Origin: Candidatus Nomurabacteria bacterium
GTDB lineage: Bacteria; Patescibacteriota; Minisyncoccia; Phycocordibacterales; UBA9973
Assembly: GCA_026395995.1 (NCBI GenBank)
Contig: JAPLXQ010000013.1
Span: 1-52,041, forward strand
DNA: 52,041 bases
Direction of reading: 5' to 3'
Part shown: positions 16,741 through 28,400 of the stretch, one piece after another
How positions within the stretch are numbered: the stretch's first letter is position 1
Layout of the letters: every line of letters starts with the position of its first letter
The notes under the pieces: generated by a model
Databases searched by the model: none
Told to the model about the DNA's origin: nothing
Seen by the model: only the letters and a program-made list of their open reading frames with translations
Program-made: the position numbers and the translations under genes

Positions 16741-17004
16741 ATGGAAAACAAGGAAAACAGTTGTGACTGTGAAACAAGTAAATGTGGAATGAATGTTCCA
16801 GGTTGTAATTATAAACATAGAGTATTAAAAAAACTTTTCATGCTTTTAGTTATGATTATAATTTTTAATCTTGGTGTTAAAATCGGAGAAGTAAAAGGAA
16901 TGTTAAAAATGAACATGTATTACAATTCACAAAAAACCACACAAACACAAAATAGCAACTACGCTTATCCAATGATGGGTGGATTTGAACAAGGAATAAA
17001 CTAA
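16741..17004 (+). CDS. Small membrane protein with Cys-rich N-terminus, 87 aa
   Basis: Not recognised. The N-terminus carries four cysteines (CDC, KCG, GC) in residues 1-23, then a basic KHRVLKKL segment, one transmembrane helix (about 31-48), and a Gln/Asn/Tyr-rich tail. The cysteines could bind metal. A promoter-like TATAAT is at 16688-16693, and TTTAGGT about 6 bases before the ATG may be a weak ribosome site. The gene is isolated and followed by a strong terminator. Confidence 0.65.
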   Translation: MENKENSCDCETSKCGMNVPGCNYKHRVLKKLFMLLVMIIIFNLGVKIGEVKGMLKMNMYYNSQKTTQTQNSNYAYPMMGGFEQGIN

Positions 17005-17028
17005 TACTTTTTAAAATTAGTATTAATT

Positions 17029-17058
17029 AAAAAACTCTACAGTAATGTAGAGTTTTTT
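17029..17058. terminator. Bidirectional terminator
   Basis: 13-bp stem including CTCTACA/TGTAGAG flanked by A6 and T6, loop GTAA. It ends the small plus-strand gene and the convergent surface operon. Confidence 0.92.
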
Positions 17059-17062
17059 AATT

Positions 17063-18391
17063 TTATATATTAGTTTTATTTATTTCTTGTATACTATTTT
17101 CTTTATGTCTTTTAAAGATATTGTAAATTTTAGAAAAGAAAGCAGTAATTAATTTTAAGATGGTTAATAAGCCGATCAATGGTAGTAAGAAAAATACTAA
17201 TCCTCTAAATACAAAAGTTATTATTTTTTGATACATATTTCTCTGTATTGAAATTACTACAGTCTCACTTGGTTTACTTTCAATATTATTATCGGTTTTA
17301 GAAATAGCATAAATAGAGTAAATACCATGTTTAATACGGTCATTATTAACAAAAGTAAATAAACCGTTTTTGTCTGCGAGGACAGTGCCAGCTTGTTCAA
17401 AGTCCCCTGCGACGTATGAAGTTTTTCCAAGCAAAGTATTATAAATATTATCACTATTATCTAATTGAGATTTAATAAAAATATTTACATTTTCATTTGG
17501 ACTAGCATTACCAGAAATTACCAAGAAATCTCCATCTCGAAGAACTTGACCAGACATTTTAATAACGGGTTTTAGTAATGTCGCAATTTTAAAATTAGCA
17601 CTATTTATTAATTTATTTCCATCATTATCAATGGCTTCGACGGTTAAAGTATGTTCACCAGACAAAAGCTCTGGTGTTGTATATATACCAGTACCATCAT
17701 CATTCCAAACAACAAAACTTCCTTTATCTATTGATATATTATAAGAAATAATTGGAGTAATTGTGTTACTAACAGTAAAATTAAATTTCTTATAAGGCAA
17801 TTCTATTTCAACTAAAGTAGGAACTGGTGTAATGGTAAAAATTGGTTCAGGTAAATTCACAACAGGAGTTTTTGCTGGTGTTTTTATTGGAGTAGCTACT
17901 ATGGTAGATGGGGCTTTTTTAATAGTAATATTTACTGTACCTGTTTTATCTAAAACATTTGTACCAAAGCCATCATTTGCTAACACTGATGCTGAAGAAA
18001 AATTAAGGTTGGCTACACCAGTAGTCTTAGCCTTGAATGTTATAGTTGTAATTTTTCCTTTTGTTCCATTGTATCCAGGATTTAAAACAATACCTTCATA
18101 GTGAACAGTGTCACCTTCTTTGACTGGTTCAGTCGTCCAGACATTTACAATCGAATTAGCTTTAGAAAGGCTGACAATAGATAATTTATCTGCTGGGTAA
18201 GAAATTTTTCCAGAGATAGCATTTATAGCTTTGTCTGAAGTGGTAGAAACAAAAACACTCACAGTAAAAGTATCTCCTACATTGGGAGAATAATTACTTG
18301 GTGTTAAGGACAAAGAAGCAGCATTAGCTTGCTGACCAAAAACCAAAAACGAGGACAGAAATATAGCAATAATAATTATTTTTAATTTCAT
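17063..18391 (-). CDS. Membrane-anchored cohesin-domain surface protein, 442 aa
   Basis: A signal peptide (about 1-24) precedes a cohesin-like module (about 26-156): ASLSLTPSNYSPNVGDTFTV, a NAISGKISYPADKL strand and ITTITFKAKTTGVANLNFSS. A Thr/Pro linker and two Ig-like segments follow (residues about 195-380), then a C-terminal membrane helix (about 388-412) with a basic cytoplasmic tail. Cohesins bind dockerins through a strong calcium-dependent contact. A dockerin protein is encoded two genes upstream, so this is a probable cell-surface receptor for it. It lies 3 bases after the other cohesin gene. Confidence 0.85.
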   Translation of the reverse strand: MKLKIIIIAIFLSSFLVFGQQANAASLSLTPSNYSPNVGDTFTVSVFVSTTSDKAINAISGKISYPADKLSIVSLSKANSIVNVWTTEPVKEGDTVHYEGIVLNPGYNGTKGKITTITFKAKTTGVANLNFSSASVLANDGFGTNVLDKTGTVNITIKKAPSTIVATPIKTPAKTPVVNLPEPIFTITPVPTLVEIELPYKKFNFTVSNTITPIISYNISIDKGSFVVWNDDGTGIYTTPELLSGEHTLTVEAIDNDGNKLINSANFKIATLLKPVIKMSGQVLRDGDFLVISGNASPNENVNIFIKSQLDNSDNIYNTLLGKTSYVAGDFEQAGTVLADKNGLFTFVNNDRIKHGIYSIYAISKTDNNIESKPSETVVISIQRNMYQKIITFVFRGLVFFLLPLIGLLTILKLITAFFSKIYNIFKRHKENSIQEINKTNI

Positions 18392-18394
18392 AAT

Positions 18395-19303
18395 TTAATT
18401 TTTTTGTATCCTTCTTTTATGATACCGCACATAGGCACCATGAATCAATAGTGTAATCAAAATTATTAGTAATAACACTACTATAAATATAAATTTAGAA
18501 GGAATATTTCTAGAATTAACTTTTTCTATTTTGTAGTTACCAGCCAAATCAATAGCTTTTATACTAATTTCACTTGAAAGAGTTTGATCTACTAATAAAT
18601 ATGGACTTTCAGCTAAAATCCAATTTCTATTTCCTTCCTTTATTTCATAATGATCAATACCACTCTGCTTATCATTAGTATTAAATACTAATACAGACTG
18701 ACCGTCATACATATTTGAATCTTTTGAAATCATTGGAGTAAAATCTTCTGGAGAGATAGTATCTACGATGCTTACAACATAATGACTACCAATAGAATTT
18801 AAATTCAAAAAAAGTTCCCTTGTTTGAGTAATATCTTCTGTCCCCAAACCATCGTTTTTATAAACATGAATATCATTAAATGAAATTTTTCCAACACCCT
18901 GAGCCTTAACTTTGAAAGTAATATTTAAAATTACACCTTCAATAGGATTTTGAGTTACAGGATCAACCACAGATTGATAACCACCAGGCATAATACCTGA
19001 AAATATTATAGAATTTCCTGAAATTCTAGGATTTTCAATCCAAATAGGAACAATAGAATTTGCTGATAAAATACTTTCAGCAGACAATAAATTGTCATCA
19101 AAGTTTATATCTCCAGAAATTGCATTTACATTTTCTGTATTATTTGAAAGTATTACCTGTACAGTGAATTCATCACCTACACCTAAGGTAGGTGTATTTG
19201 TTTTTAAAACTATTTCTGAAGCAAATAAATTTGTAGGAATAATAAAAAAAACAAAAAAACTTAAGATAAACAAATATTTAATTTTAAAAATATTTTTAAC
19301 CAT
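18395..19303 (-). CDS. Membrane-anchored cohesin-domain protein, 302 aa
   Basis: Signal peptide (1-29), one cohesin-like module (30-170; EIVLKTNTPTLGVGDEFTVQ, NAISGDINFDDNLL, LNITFKVKAQGVGKISFND), a short Ig-like region resembling extracellular linker repeats (ISIKAIDLAGNY), and one C-terminal membrane helix (about 268-290) with a basic tail. It is shorter than its downstream neighbour but has the same order of parts. The start overlaps the upstream dockerin gene by 8 bases, so translation is coupled and the pair is probably made together. Confidence 0.85.
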   Translation of the reverse strand: MVKNIFKIKYLFILSFFVFFIIPTNLFASEIVLKTNTPTLGVGDEFTVQVILSNNTENVNAISGDINFDDNLLSAESILSANSIVPIWIENPRISGNSIIFSGIMPGGYQSVVDPVTQNPIEGVILNITFKVKAQGVGKISFNDIHVYKNDGLGTEDITQTRELFLNLNSIGSHYVVSIVDTISPEDFTPMISKDSNMYDGQSVLVFNTNDKQSGIDHYEIKEGNRNWILAESPYLLVDQTLSSEISIKAIDLAGNYKIEKVNSRNIPSKFIFIVVLLLIILITLLIHGAYVRYHKRRIQKN

Positions 19304-20234
19304 TCCAGTGGTAAGCTAAGATACTAAAATCAACCAAGTTTATAATTCCATCCCCATTCAAATCTACACCTATTGGAGGGCCTGACCGATGATACCAATA
19401 AGCCAAAACGGAAAAATCGATTAAATTCACATGACAATCATTATTCAAATCACTTTTTGTGCCACAATCTTCTTTTTTTTCTATTGTCGTATCTCCGACA
19501 GCAAAAGTAAGTGTCTTACTATATGAAGAAGTTTCATTTGAAATTGTATTTGGTAAAGATGATTTTGATTTTGTATTATGACTACCGTATTCTAATGGCA
19601 TTGTATTTAAATTATACAAATAAGCACCATTATTATCAGAGGGTATTGTATTAAAAATTTCATTTGCGGAATGCACTTCTATCACCACTGTTGCATTCGG
19701 TGCAGTTCTACCAAAAATAGTGAGCGTTTCTCCTCGACGAACTTGTTGTTTATTTATTTCAATTGTCGGGGCAAGAAAAATTCCTGAAATGTTTGTGGCT
19801 ACACCGGAAGTGATTAAAATAGGAACAGTAAAAAGTGTAGACCTTATTCCATTTGAATCTTCACCTAAAATAGAAAAAGTATATGTCCCTGAATTTAAAC
19901 CAGAAATAGAAATTGTAAAATGAGCATCAGGACCAGAAACAGTATTCACTACTTCTTGGCCATCTTTCAATAAGATAACATGAGATAATGGATATGCAAG
20001 TCCAGAAAAAGTAATACTTGTCGGTGCATTATAACTTCCCCCACCTCCTCCGCCCCCACTAGAACCTCCACTTCCTCCACTACCGACAGTTGCTGAAATA
20101 CTCAAACTACCAGCATCTACCAAGGTTATAGCAAAAGAATTTATTGGGAAAAATAAAAAAACCAAGACACTTATAAAAAGTATCTGGTTTAAAAAAATAT
20201 TTCTAAATTTTTTTGTTTGAAAGTTTTTCTTCAT
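19296..20234 (-). CDS. Secreted dockerin-bearing protein, 312 aa
   Basis: Signal peptide (about 1-35), a Gly/Ser-rich stretch (51-67), two Ig-like beta domains (70-245), and a C-terminal type I dockerin with both calcium-loop repeats: DLNNDCHVNLIDF (263-275) and DLNGDGIINLVDF (291-303), each with the D-x-N-x-D pattern. There is no membrane anchor at the C-terminus, so surface retention should come from binding one of the two anchored cohesins. The gene overlaps both neighbours (32 bases upstream, 8 downstream). Catalytic domains are absent, so the cargo role looks structural. Confidence 0.88.
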   Translation of the reverse strand: MKKNFQTKKFRNIFLNQILFISVLVFLFFPINSFAITLVDAGSLSISATVGSGGSGGSSGGGGGGGSYNAPTSITFSGLAYPLSHVILLKDGQEVVNTVSGPDAHFTISISGLNSGTYTFSILGEDSNGIRSTLFTVPILITSGVATNISGIFLAPTIEINKQQVRRGETLTIFGRTAPNATVVIEVHSANEIFNTIPSDNNGAYLYNLNTMPLEYGSHNTKSKSSLPNTISNETSSYSKTLTFAVGDTTIEKKEDCGTKSDLNNDCHVNLIDFSVLAYWYHRSGPPIGVDLNGDGIINLVDFSILAYHWNG

Positions 20235-21258
20235 GAACTTTCTTTTTATGATCTTCTTTTCTTAGTATTTCTTCAGCCTGTCTTATCACCCAATGATTGT
20301 ATTTCTTGATCAAGAATTTACCGCCAAAGAAAATTACTAATAATAAGATAATTACAAAAATAGTGAGATGCCATGGAAATACCCAGAAAGAAAATAATGC
20401 TGTTGCTACTTCATTCTTTAGACCATAAGATAAATTAATTTCTGCTTTATAGTGTCCGAAAGCAAAATTCCTCCATTCATAACCTATTTTATTAAAAAAG
20501 TTTCCTTTATCTTTTTCTTCGAGAGGTGTAGGTCCGTCTTTTCCTTGCCAAGTAGTTTCGAATCTACGAACCTGATTCGGTAAAACATTTCCTTCTACAG
20601 GATTACCAGAAATTTTGGCTGATATCATGCCAATAATATTTTTAAAAACGATATTTCCATTTGGTTTTATACGATTACCTCCTTCGTTTCTAAATCGATA
20701 ATAAAAAGAAACAGGAAGCGAAGTAAAGAAAGTTTGTTTATTTTGTGTAGAAAATTCTAATATACCTCCTTTTTCTGTCACATTACCATTGACTGTCAGA
20801 AGAATAAGCATACCTGTTTTTGCTCCCACACCTAGTTGTCCATTATTATTTGAAGAAGTATTACCCCAAAAAATAGCTCCAAAATGTCCACCAGCATCAG
20901 CATCTTTTGGAATATTTATTTTCACTTGAATTATTTTTGAACTCTTAGGAGGCAAGACGACTGAGGTTACAGAACTCATCCAAGTGCCTACATCGTCTTT
21001 GGCTTCTATAAAACTAGGGCTACCACTTTCACCTTGTGCTTCGAAATTAGCATAAGAAGAATAATAAGTCTCTTCTGTATCACGTTCATTTATTAAAGTC
21101 ATTTCTTGTGAGATAGTTTGGCCAGCATCACCACTTATTTCAAGACGAGTTGGTGTGAGAGTCAAAGCTGATGCTTTACTTACCGGTAAAAGTAAAATAA
21201 CAATAAAAGAAAATATTGTGAAAGTTTTTTTAATAATATTTATTGAAATATTTTTCAT
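20203..21258 (-). CDS. DUF916-like membrane-anchored Ig protein, 351 aa
   Basis: Signal peptide (1-31), then an Ig-like domain with LTLTPTRLEISGDAGQTIS, VVLPPKSSKIIQVKINIPKD and AGGHFGAIFWGN. This pattern recalls DUF916, the domain that binds WxL surface proteins in Gram-positives. A second beta domain follows (about 175-285), then a membrane helix (about 297-318) and a long basic coiled tail. Assignment to DUF916 is by pattern and is tentative. It lies 3 bases after the 382-residue beta protein, its likely partner. Confidence 0.7.
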   Translation of the reverse strand: MKNISINIIKKTFTIFSFIVILLLPVSKASALTLTPTRLEISGDAGQTISQEMTLINERDTEETYYSSYANFEAQGESGSPSFIEAKDDVGTWMSSVTSVVLPPKSSKIIQVKINIPKDADAGGHFGAIFWGNTSSNNNGQLGVGAKTGMLILLTVNGNVTEKGGILEFSTQNKQTFFTSLPVSFYYRFRNEGGNRIKPNGNIVFKNIIGMISAKISGNPVEGNVLPNQVRRFETTWQGKDGPTPLEEKDKGNFFNKIGYEWRNFAFGHYKAEINLSYGLKNEVATALFSFWVFPWHLTIFVIILLLVIFFGGKFLIKKYNHWVIRQAEEILRKEDHKKKVHEEKLSNKKI

Positions 21259-21261
21259 ATA

Positions 21262-22410
21262 TTAAAAAGTCGCAGTCGCAATCAGGGTTAATGTATCAGT
21301 ATAATCAGTATGTGCTGGTGTTACACCACTTATTGCTGCATCAACCATTATTTCTCCTCGCCCTGCACTTATAGGAGCTCCAGCAGTATTGTATATTGGT
21401 TGAGCTGAAGTAGTTAACCCGCCAACAGTATTACTACTTGGGGTAGTTCCACAAGTTGAATCAAATGGAGCAACCTTAGCCAAAGTACCAGTAGTCGCAG
21501 CATTTCGATTTGCACATATTCCATAATTTGCAGTACCAGCCACCATCGCTCCCGTAGCACTAACGATTTTGTCACCTACAGTAGAAGTAGATACTAAACC
21601 ATTGGCACCATTTAAAGAAAGAACACTGACCACTGCCCCACCACCAGCATTTGTCGAAAGATCAAACCAAATACCATTTGGAGTTGATGCCCCGCCTTCT
21701 GTTGTTCCTGTGACAGCACTAGTTGTCAAAGTTCCTAAAGCTACTGAATATGGTCCACCTGTCTCTGTACTGGTAGTGGAAGTATTATATGTATCCAAAT
21801 CAAAAGTAAGTGTTTCAGACACTGTAGCTGTAACAGTAACCTGATCTTCATCTACTACAGCCACTACAAAAGAACCAGTATCGCTTGTGGTTGTTATTGT
21901 AATAGTTGGAGTTGAAAGTGTAGGGTTCTGCATATGAGTAGCAGCAATAATAATAGTAACAATATGACCAGCAGAAATAGAGTTAGTAAAAGACCCTGAA
22001 GGAGCTGTAAAGGTAATTGTTGTTGAACCAGAAACTACAGCACCCCACTGAGTAGCAGCACCATTACCAGCAGCAATAGTTTCATCGTTAGAAGTACAAC
22101 TAGCACCAGAACCATGTTCAAGTCCAGTAGTTGCTCCGTGACAAATTTGTAAATCAGTAATTACCAAGCCTGTAGTAGTAAAACCAGCTGGAAATGCTAC
22201 AGCAATAGTATTTGCAACACCAATAGCAGAAGTTGAAGTAAATTTTATACGATGACTTGAAAATGTACTTGCTTTTTCTCGAGACATTGTATCAGAGATT
22301 GCAGTTAGAGCAGCAGCATTTACACTTTGAATATAAATAATTCCAGAACTAAAAACTACGACCGATAGAATTAATAATGAGGAAACAAATTTTGATTTAA
22401 ATAATTTCAT
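21262..22410 (-). CDS. Secreted beta-rich surface protein, 382 aa
   Basis: Signal peptide (1-32), then a Ser/Thr/Ala/Gly-rich beta protein. An N-terminal region (35-190) includes ISDTMSREKASTFSSH and TITFTAPSGSFTNSI; a C-terminal domain ends in HTDYTDTLTLIATATF. That last strand resembles the end of the 2642-residue protein upstream and, loosely, WxL or spore-coat-U ends. It has two cysteine pairs, consistent with extracellular disulfides. No anchor is visible. A candidate promoter (TTGTTT, 18 bases, TATAAT) precedes it, and the DUF916-like gene follows by 3 bases. Confidence 0.75.
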   Translation of the reverse strand: MKLFKSKFVSSLLILSVVVFSSGIIYIQSVNAAALTAISDTMSREKASTFSSHRIKFTSTSAIGVANTIAVAFPAGFTTTGLVITDLQICHGATTGLEHGSGASCTSNDETIAAGNGAATQWGAVVSGSTTITFTAPSGSFTNSISAGHIVTIIIAATHMQNPTLSTPTITITTTSDTGSFVVAVVDEDQVTVTATVSETLTFDLDTYNTSTTSTETGGPYSVALGTLTTSAVTGTTEGGASTPNGIWFDLSTNAGGGAVVSVLSLNGANGLVSTSTVGDKIVSATGAMVAGTANYGICANRNAATTGTLAKVAPFDSTCGTTPSSNTVGGLTTSAQPIYNTAGAPISAGRGEIMVDAAISGVTPAHTDYTDTLTLIATATF

Positions 22411-22419
22411 ATATTTATA

Positions 22420-22453
22420 TATTATATCATAATCTTAAAAAAGAAAACAATAA
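22420..22453 (-). promoter_or_regulatory. Promoter of the five-gene surface operon
   Basis: On the minus strand TTGTTT near 22453-22448, 18-base spacer ending TGA (extended -10), TATAAT near 22429-22424. No terminator is visible between the giant gene and this promoter, so read-through is also possible. Confidence 0.55.
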
Positions 22454-22477
22454 AAAGTTATTCACAGTTATATTTTA

Positions 22478-25400
22478 TTAAAAATTACCAGTCGCAATGT
22501 ATGTAATCGTCGTAGAGTAATTCCCCGCTGGTGTAGTATCAGAAATATTAGCAAGGTAATGCATTTCTACAGTATCAGAAGTAACAGGACCAGAAGAACT
22601 AGCAATAGGTGTCGTAGTTCCACTAACAAAAGACCATTTTGGTGTTGCATGATTATAATTTGCATACATAGCTCCTGTGCCAGAAGTAATCATTGTACCT
22701 GAAAGAGCAAATTCTGATTGACCAATAGAGCCAGCACTAATATTCACAGCTGGTGAAATAGTATTCCCTCCCGAAGTTAAAGTATTTCCAAAATACGTAA
22801 GTGTATAACCATAAGCAGCATTAGTAATAATATTTAAACTATGAGCAACAACATCACTACCTACAGAACCACCAGTAGCATTAGCATAACAAATATTTGA
22901 ACTTGATAAAGTTCCGAAGCCAATATTAGAATTATCATTTGAAAAAGAAAAAGTGATAGCGGTCGGTAACCAACAAGCATCATTATTACCACTATTTGTA
23001 AGATTACTAGTATTAATAGTTATTGCTCCAGAAAAACATCCACCATCCATGACATCGAGATAGTCTGCATTTGCAGTACCAGTAGGATCTATTGTCCATT
23101 TTGTAGGAGTCGCATCAGAACGAAGAGTAATCAAATTACCAAGAGAACCCGTAACAGTAAATATTCCTGTCACATGGAATACTGGCGAGCCTGCAGTTTG
23201 AAAATCAACTTCTTTTGCTCCTGTGTGTGTAATAGTAAAATTATTAAATGTTGTCGTTCCAGAAACTGTCGCAGTATTACCACCATTCATTAATACAGTA
23301 GAAGTACCAGCTGTAAATGTTCCAGAGTTTGACCAGTTACCTGTGACAGTGACAGTCGATGCTTGTGGTAAAAAAGTTCCACCAACACCAATAGTCATAT
23401 TTCCAGTTGTAAGATTGTAATGTGAAGCTAAAGTAGTATCCAAAGTACCAGCTGAAATATTTGTCGTACCTGTGACTGTCGTAATTGCAGCAAGGCTTTT
23501 TACTCCAGCTGCAGTAACACTAAGATTGTAATATGGATTTGTCGTTGGAATTTTTATTGTTTGTGTTCCTCCGTCATATGCAACAGTATTTACTACTGTT
23601 CCTGGTGTGAGTATTCCTGTAGCCATTACTGTACTTGCAAAATTTGTATTTGAATTTAAACCTGTGGCAAAATTAGAAGATCCATTTCCTCCTGTAATAG
23701 TACTATTGAAATCGACAGTTCCTGTATTATTATTCGTTAATGTAAATCCACTACTTATTGTCACCGCTCCACCAAAAATAATTGGTCCAGAACCAGAAAG
23801 ATTTTGGCTTGCTGTAATTGTCGTAGCACCAGCACTAGTATTAAAAGAAGTTCCATTCATTGTAATACCAGCATTAAAATTATTAACTACTGTGTATAAA
23901 GCTCCTCCTGATAGATCAAAACTACTCGCTGCATTTACTGTTACAAGTCCAGAAAATGTTTTTGGATTAGAACTACTAGAACCGACGAGTGAACCAGTCA
24001 CATTTGTCGCGCCAGAAATTGTGATAGCTACTCCACCTAAAGATGTAGTTCCATCTAGAACATTCAAATTTGGTAATGTTATAGCAGTATTGAAACCAGC
24101 TGTTCCTGAAGTATTAAATGTCGCACCTGAGTTTATAGAAATTATTCCTGCTCCAGCCATTAACCCTGTGAGTTGAATTGTTCCTGTACTTGTCTTTGTG
24201 AATCTTGTATCTGCTACTGTTCCAGAAAAAGTAAGACCTGCCCCTAATGTAATATTTCCTGTACTAGCAGTAAGAGCAGCGACCCCTGTCGCATTTGTTC
24301 CTCCGGTCAAAGTCAAAAGTCCACCGAAAGAAGAATGGCACGACCCCATTGTCATTGTCATAGTCCCTGTACTAGTTGAGTTACCGATAAATGTCACGGC
24401 ACCTGTCGTAGTCATAGTCCCCGTTCCATTGTTACAAAAAATTCCTGTATTTCCAGATCCTGTCGGTGCAGTATTGTTCATAATTGCAAGATTTAGATTT
24501 GCGTTACCATTCATCGTAATATACATATTGGAAGCACTCGAGTTTGCATTAAAACTCGTAGTACCAGTGACAGTAGTCGTCGAAAGATCTGAAAGAGATA
24601 TACCGAGTGAGCCTGAAGCCAAAATAAAGTTTCCTTGAAATGTCACAGTAGCAGTATTACTATTTGTAATAGATAATCCTGAAGCTACAGTCACTGTCCA
24701 AAACGTCATACCCATAGAACCAGAAAGTGTCGGGCTTCCTGTGAATGTAGTAGTAGAAGAGGTAGAAATTCCTGTATTTAAAACACCAGTTCCATTGTTT
24801 GTAATATTGCCTCCGAAACTTGTCGTAGGAGTTACAGTTGGTGTACCGACATTTAAATCAAATAAACCTCCAGCATTTACTGTCACATCACCAGTAAATG
24901 TTTTTAAACCAGTACATGATGCAGCAGCAATACAAATTACTGATCCAGAAATATTTGAAGCCCCAGTAAAAGTAATAGCTACAGCTCCTAATTTAGTAGT
25001 TCCATCTAAAACATTTAGATTTGGAAACGTAGTAGAAGTACTCAATGTCGCAATTCCTGAAGTATTAAATGTCGCACCTGAGTTTATAGATACTATTCCT
25101 GCACCGGTCATCGTACCTGTCAGTTGAATTGTTCCTGTACTTGTCTTTGTGAATCTTGTATTGGCTACGTTTGCTGTCGTAAAAGTAAGACCAGCTAAAA
25201 TTGTGACATTTCCAGTACTAGAAGTGACACCGGCTGTTCCTGTCGCATTTGTTCCTCCGGTCAAAGTCAAAAGTCCACCGACAGAAAGATTGCAAGAACT
25301 CATAGCCAAACTAGAATTTCCTGTTGACGTAGAATTTCCTGTGATAGTAGCAGCTCCTGTAATAGTAAATGTTCCAGTACCAGCATTACAAGTAATAGTG

Positions 25401-28400
25401 GAAAGCCCTGTATTTGACGGTGCTGGAATACTCAAAGAACCTGCATTAAGATTTGCATTTCCATTCATTGTGATAGTCTGACTAAAATTTCTATTATTGG
25501 CAGTAAAACTGATAGCTCCCGTCACAGTAGTAGTAGATAAATCTGAAAGCGATACATTTTCTGCACCTCCAGCTCCATTAAAAAGAGTTAACGCTCCAAA
25601 AGTGACAGTACTAGTATTACTATTTGTAATAGTAGCAGCGTTAGCTGTTCCCAGCGTCACAGTTCCCCCGAAAGTCATAGCGACTGGACCTGACAATGTA
25701 GATGTCGCATTGAATGTCGTTGCCCCAGTATGAGTGTTAAAAGAAATGGCACTAGAAGCCATTGTAATATCACTACCAAAAATTGTAGTAGCTACGACTG
25801 ATGGTGCACCAGTTGACAAATTAAAGGATCCTCCAGAATTTATTGTCACTGCTCCGGTAAAAGTCTTAGCGCCTGTACAAGTAGCAGCTGCTGGACAAAT
25901 TACAGATCCAGAAATACTACTCGTTCCACTTACAGTAAATCCAAACCCTCCAAATTTTAATGTAGCATTGGCTGAGACAACCAAGTTATTAGAAATAGTA
26001 TCTGCTCCACCGAGAGTCGTCGTACCGGTGCTGACTGTCAACATTGGAAAAGTATAAATAGCTCCGTTTAATGCTACGGTACCAGTCGTAGTAAAAGAAG
26101 TCGCAGAAGCCCAAGAAAGTGTACCACTCGCACCTAGTGTACAGTTATTTAAAGTAATAGCTGATGCACCAGTAGTAATCACAGAACGAGAAATGTTTCC
26201 AGCTGTTCCGAATGTGACGTTTCCATTTATTGTAAGTGCCCCAGTTCCCATAGTGAGTGATGCTGTTCCAGCCGCTCCACCAGTCAAAGTCACGGCCGCA
26301 GAAGTGAATGCGTTTGTTCCTAGAGATAGATCGATACCATTAAATTGTGTACCAGTCGCCCCACCGTTTATTGTAGTCGTTCCATTTATTGTCAGAGTTC
26401 CACTCGCACCTGATGCTGCGATAATTCCCTCTTTTGCTCCAGCGACAGTCGTAGTCGGAATTGTAAATGTTGCAGTCGTTCCGACTGTCAATGTAGCAGT
26501 TCCGTTCATTGTAATAGTATCTGAAAATGCTCCAGTTGATTGATTGGCTCCTATTGTCAATGTTGTAGTAGTAGATGTTACTGTTCCAGTAGAAAGACTT
26601 AGACCAGTATTTGCTGTAATTGCTCCTCCGGTAATTGTAAGAGTAGAAAATGTGACACCAGTAGCACTTGTATTATTATTTGTCACAATAACTCCAGCGT
26701 TAATAGTGACGGCCCCACCAAAAGACATAGCCACTGTTCCAGCGAGTGTAGTAGCAGCAGTGAAAGTAACTGCACCTGTTCCAGAGTTAAACGCTGTGGC
26801 TCCAGTACTAGCTGTCAAAGTTCCAGCAAAAGTAGTTATAGTTGCGACTCCAGACAAGTTAAAACTTCCTCCAGAATTCACCATGACACCACCACTAAAT
26901 GCTTTTGTTCCTGTCGCACCATTAGAAGCAAGTGAACCTGAAACAGTTACTAGTCCTGAAAAAGTAATACCGACGTTACCGAGAGTTGTCGTTCCAGAAG
27001 TTATATTTACAATTGGAAAAGTGTACGCAGCAGAAATAGCAGAAGTTCCAGAAATGTTTACAGTTGTTCCGGCATTAAAAGAAACTATTCCTGCACCCTG
27101 CATCGTACCAGTCAAATTAAATATTCCTGCACCTGTAGTAGTAAATCTAGTATTGGCTACAGTGTTTCCAAAACTTAAACCAGCTAAAGCAGTAATAGTC
27201 CCCGTACTAGATGTCACACTGGCTACTCCTGTAGCATTTGTTCCTCCGTTTATAGAAAGAAGACCACCCACAGATAGTGTACAAGTATCCATTGCTATAA
27301 CATTTGTTCCTGTTGTAGTACTATTTCCTGTTAAGGTTAAAGTGCTAGAAAGAGTCAAAGATCCAGAACCTGCCGCACAAGTAAATTTAGATCCTCCTGT
27401 ACTTGTCGGAACGTTTAAAACCATAGAAACAGCTGAAATACTCCCTGTTCCATTTAATGTAATTGTTTGAGCATTGGCAGTAGTGTTTCCAGTATAGGTA
27501 ATAGCTCCTGTACCACCCGAAGATGTCGTCACGGTTAAAGTGGCTCCTGTACTAATAGTCAAACCATTAGCCGCTGTCGCTACTGCCATAGTTATGGACC
27601 CAACAGATGCACTAGCAGAAAGTGTTACTGTGACTCCAGAGTTTATTGTCAAAGCATCGGCAATACCAGGCCTATTTCCTGTACCTGTCCCTGTCGTCGC
27701 TGCTCCTGTACAAGAAGTGAAACTTGCAGTATCTGTACCACCCCAAGTTCCTGTAGCTGTAGCATTACAAGCGGCATCAGAAGCTATTTGCCAATTACGA
27801 CTTTCTTCAAAAGAAATATTTCCATTATTATTTAATTGTATTTTTCCTAATACATAATATTCAGGAGAAATATTTGGCGCATCAAAAATATAACCCAATT
27901 CGATCGTTTGTCCTGCTATTAAATTAACATTCCAAGAAATCTTTTTTACTTGAAGACTAGGATTATTTGGATCTTCAATAGTATCTACAGAATTAAAGTT
28001 CTCTCCATTTTCTGGAGCTAAAATATCAAAACTTTCTGGTACAAATTCACTTACAGTTCCCTGCCAATTATTATTTGCTGTTACTTTTATTAGCATTGGA
28101 TAATTTGCCAATGGCCAAATACGAGTCGGGCCAATTCTTTCAACAGAAATATTAGAGTTTGATGAAACTTCAAAAGTATCATTAATAGTTTTGATACCAT
28201 TATATGTATTAGCAGTAAGTTTCATTTTATAAGTACCAACTTCGTTTGGAATATTAAAATGTGCATAATAATCTGGTACAGAAATTACATTGTCCGGTCC
28301 ACATTGTGATTCTCGAATTATTGAATTATTACCTGTTGAAAAATTATTTATACTTCCGCTAGGACTTGTGATAGATAAATTCAAATCAGCATCACAAATA

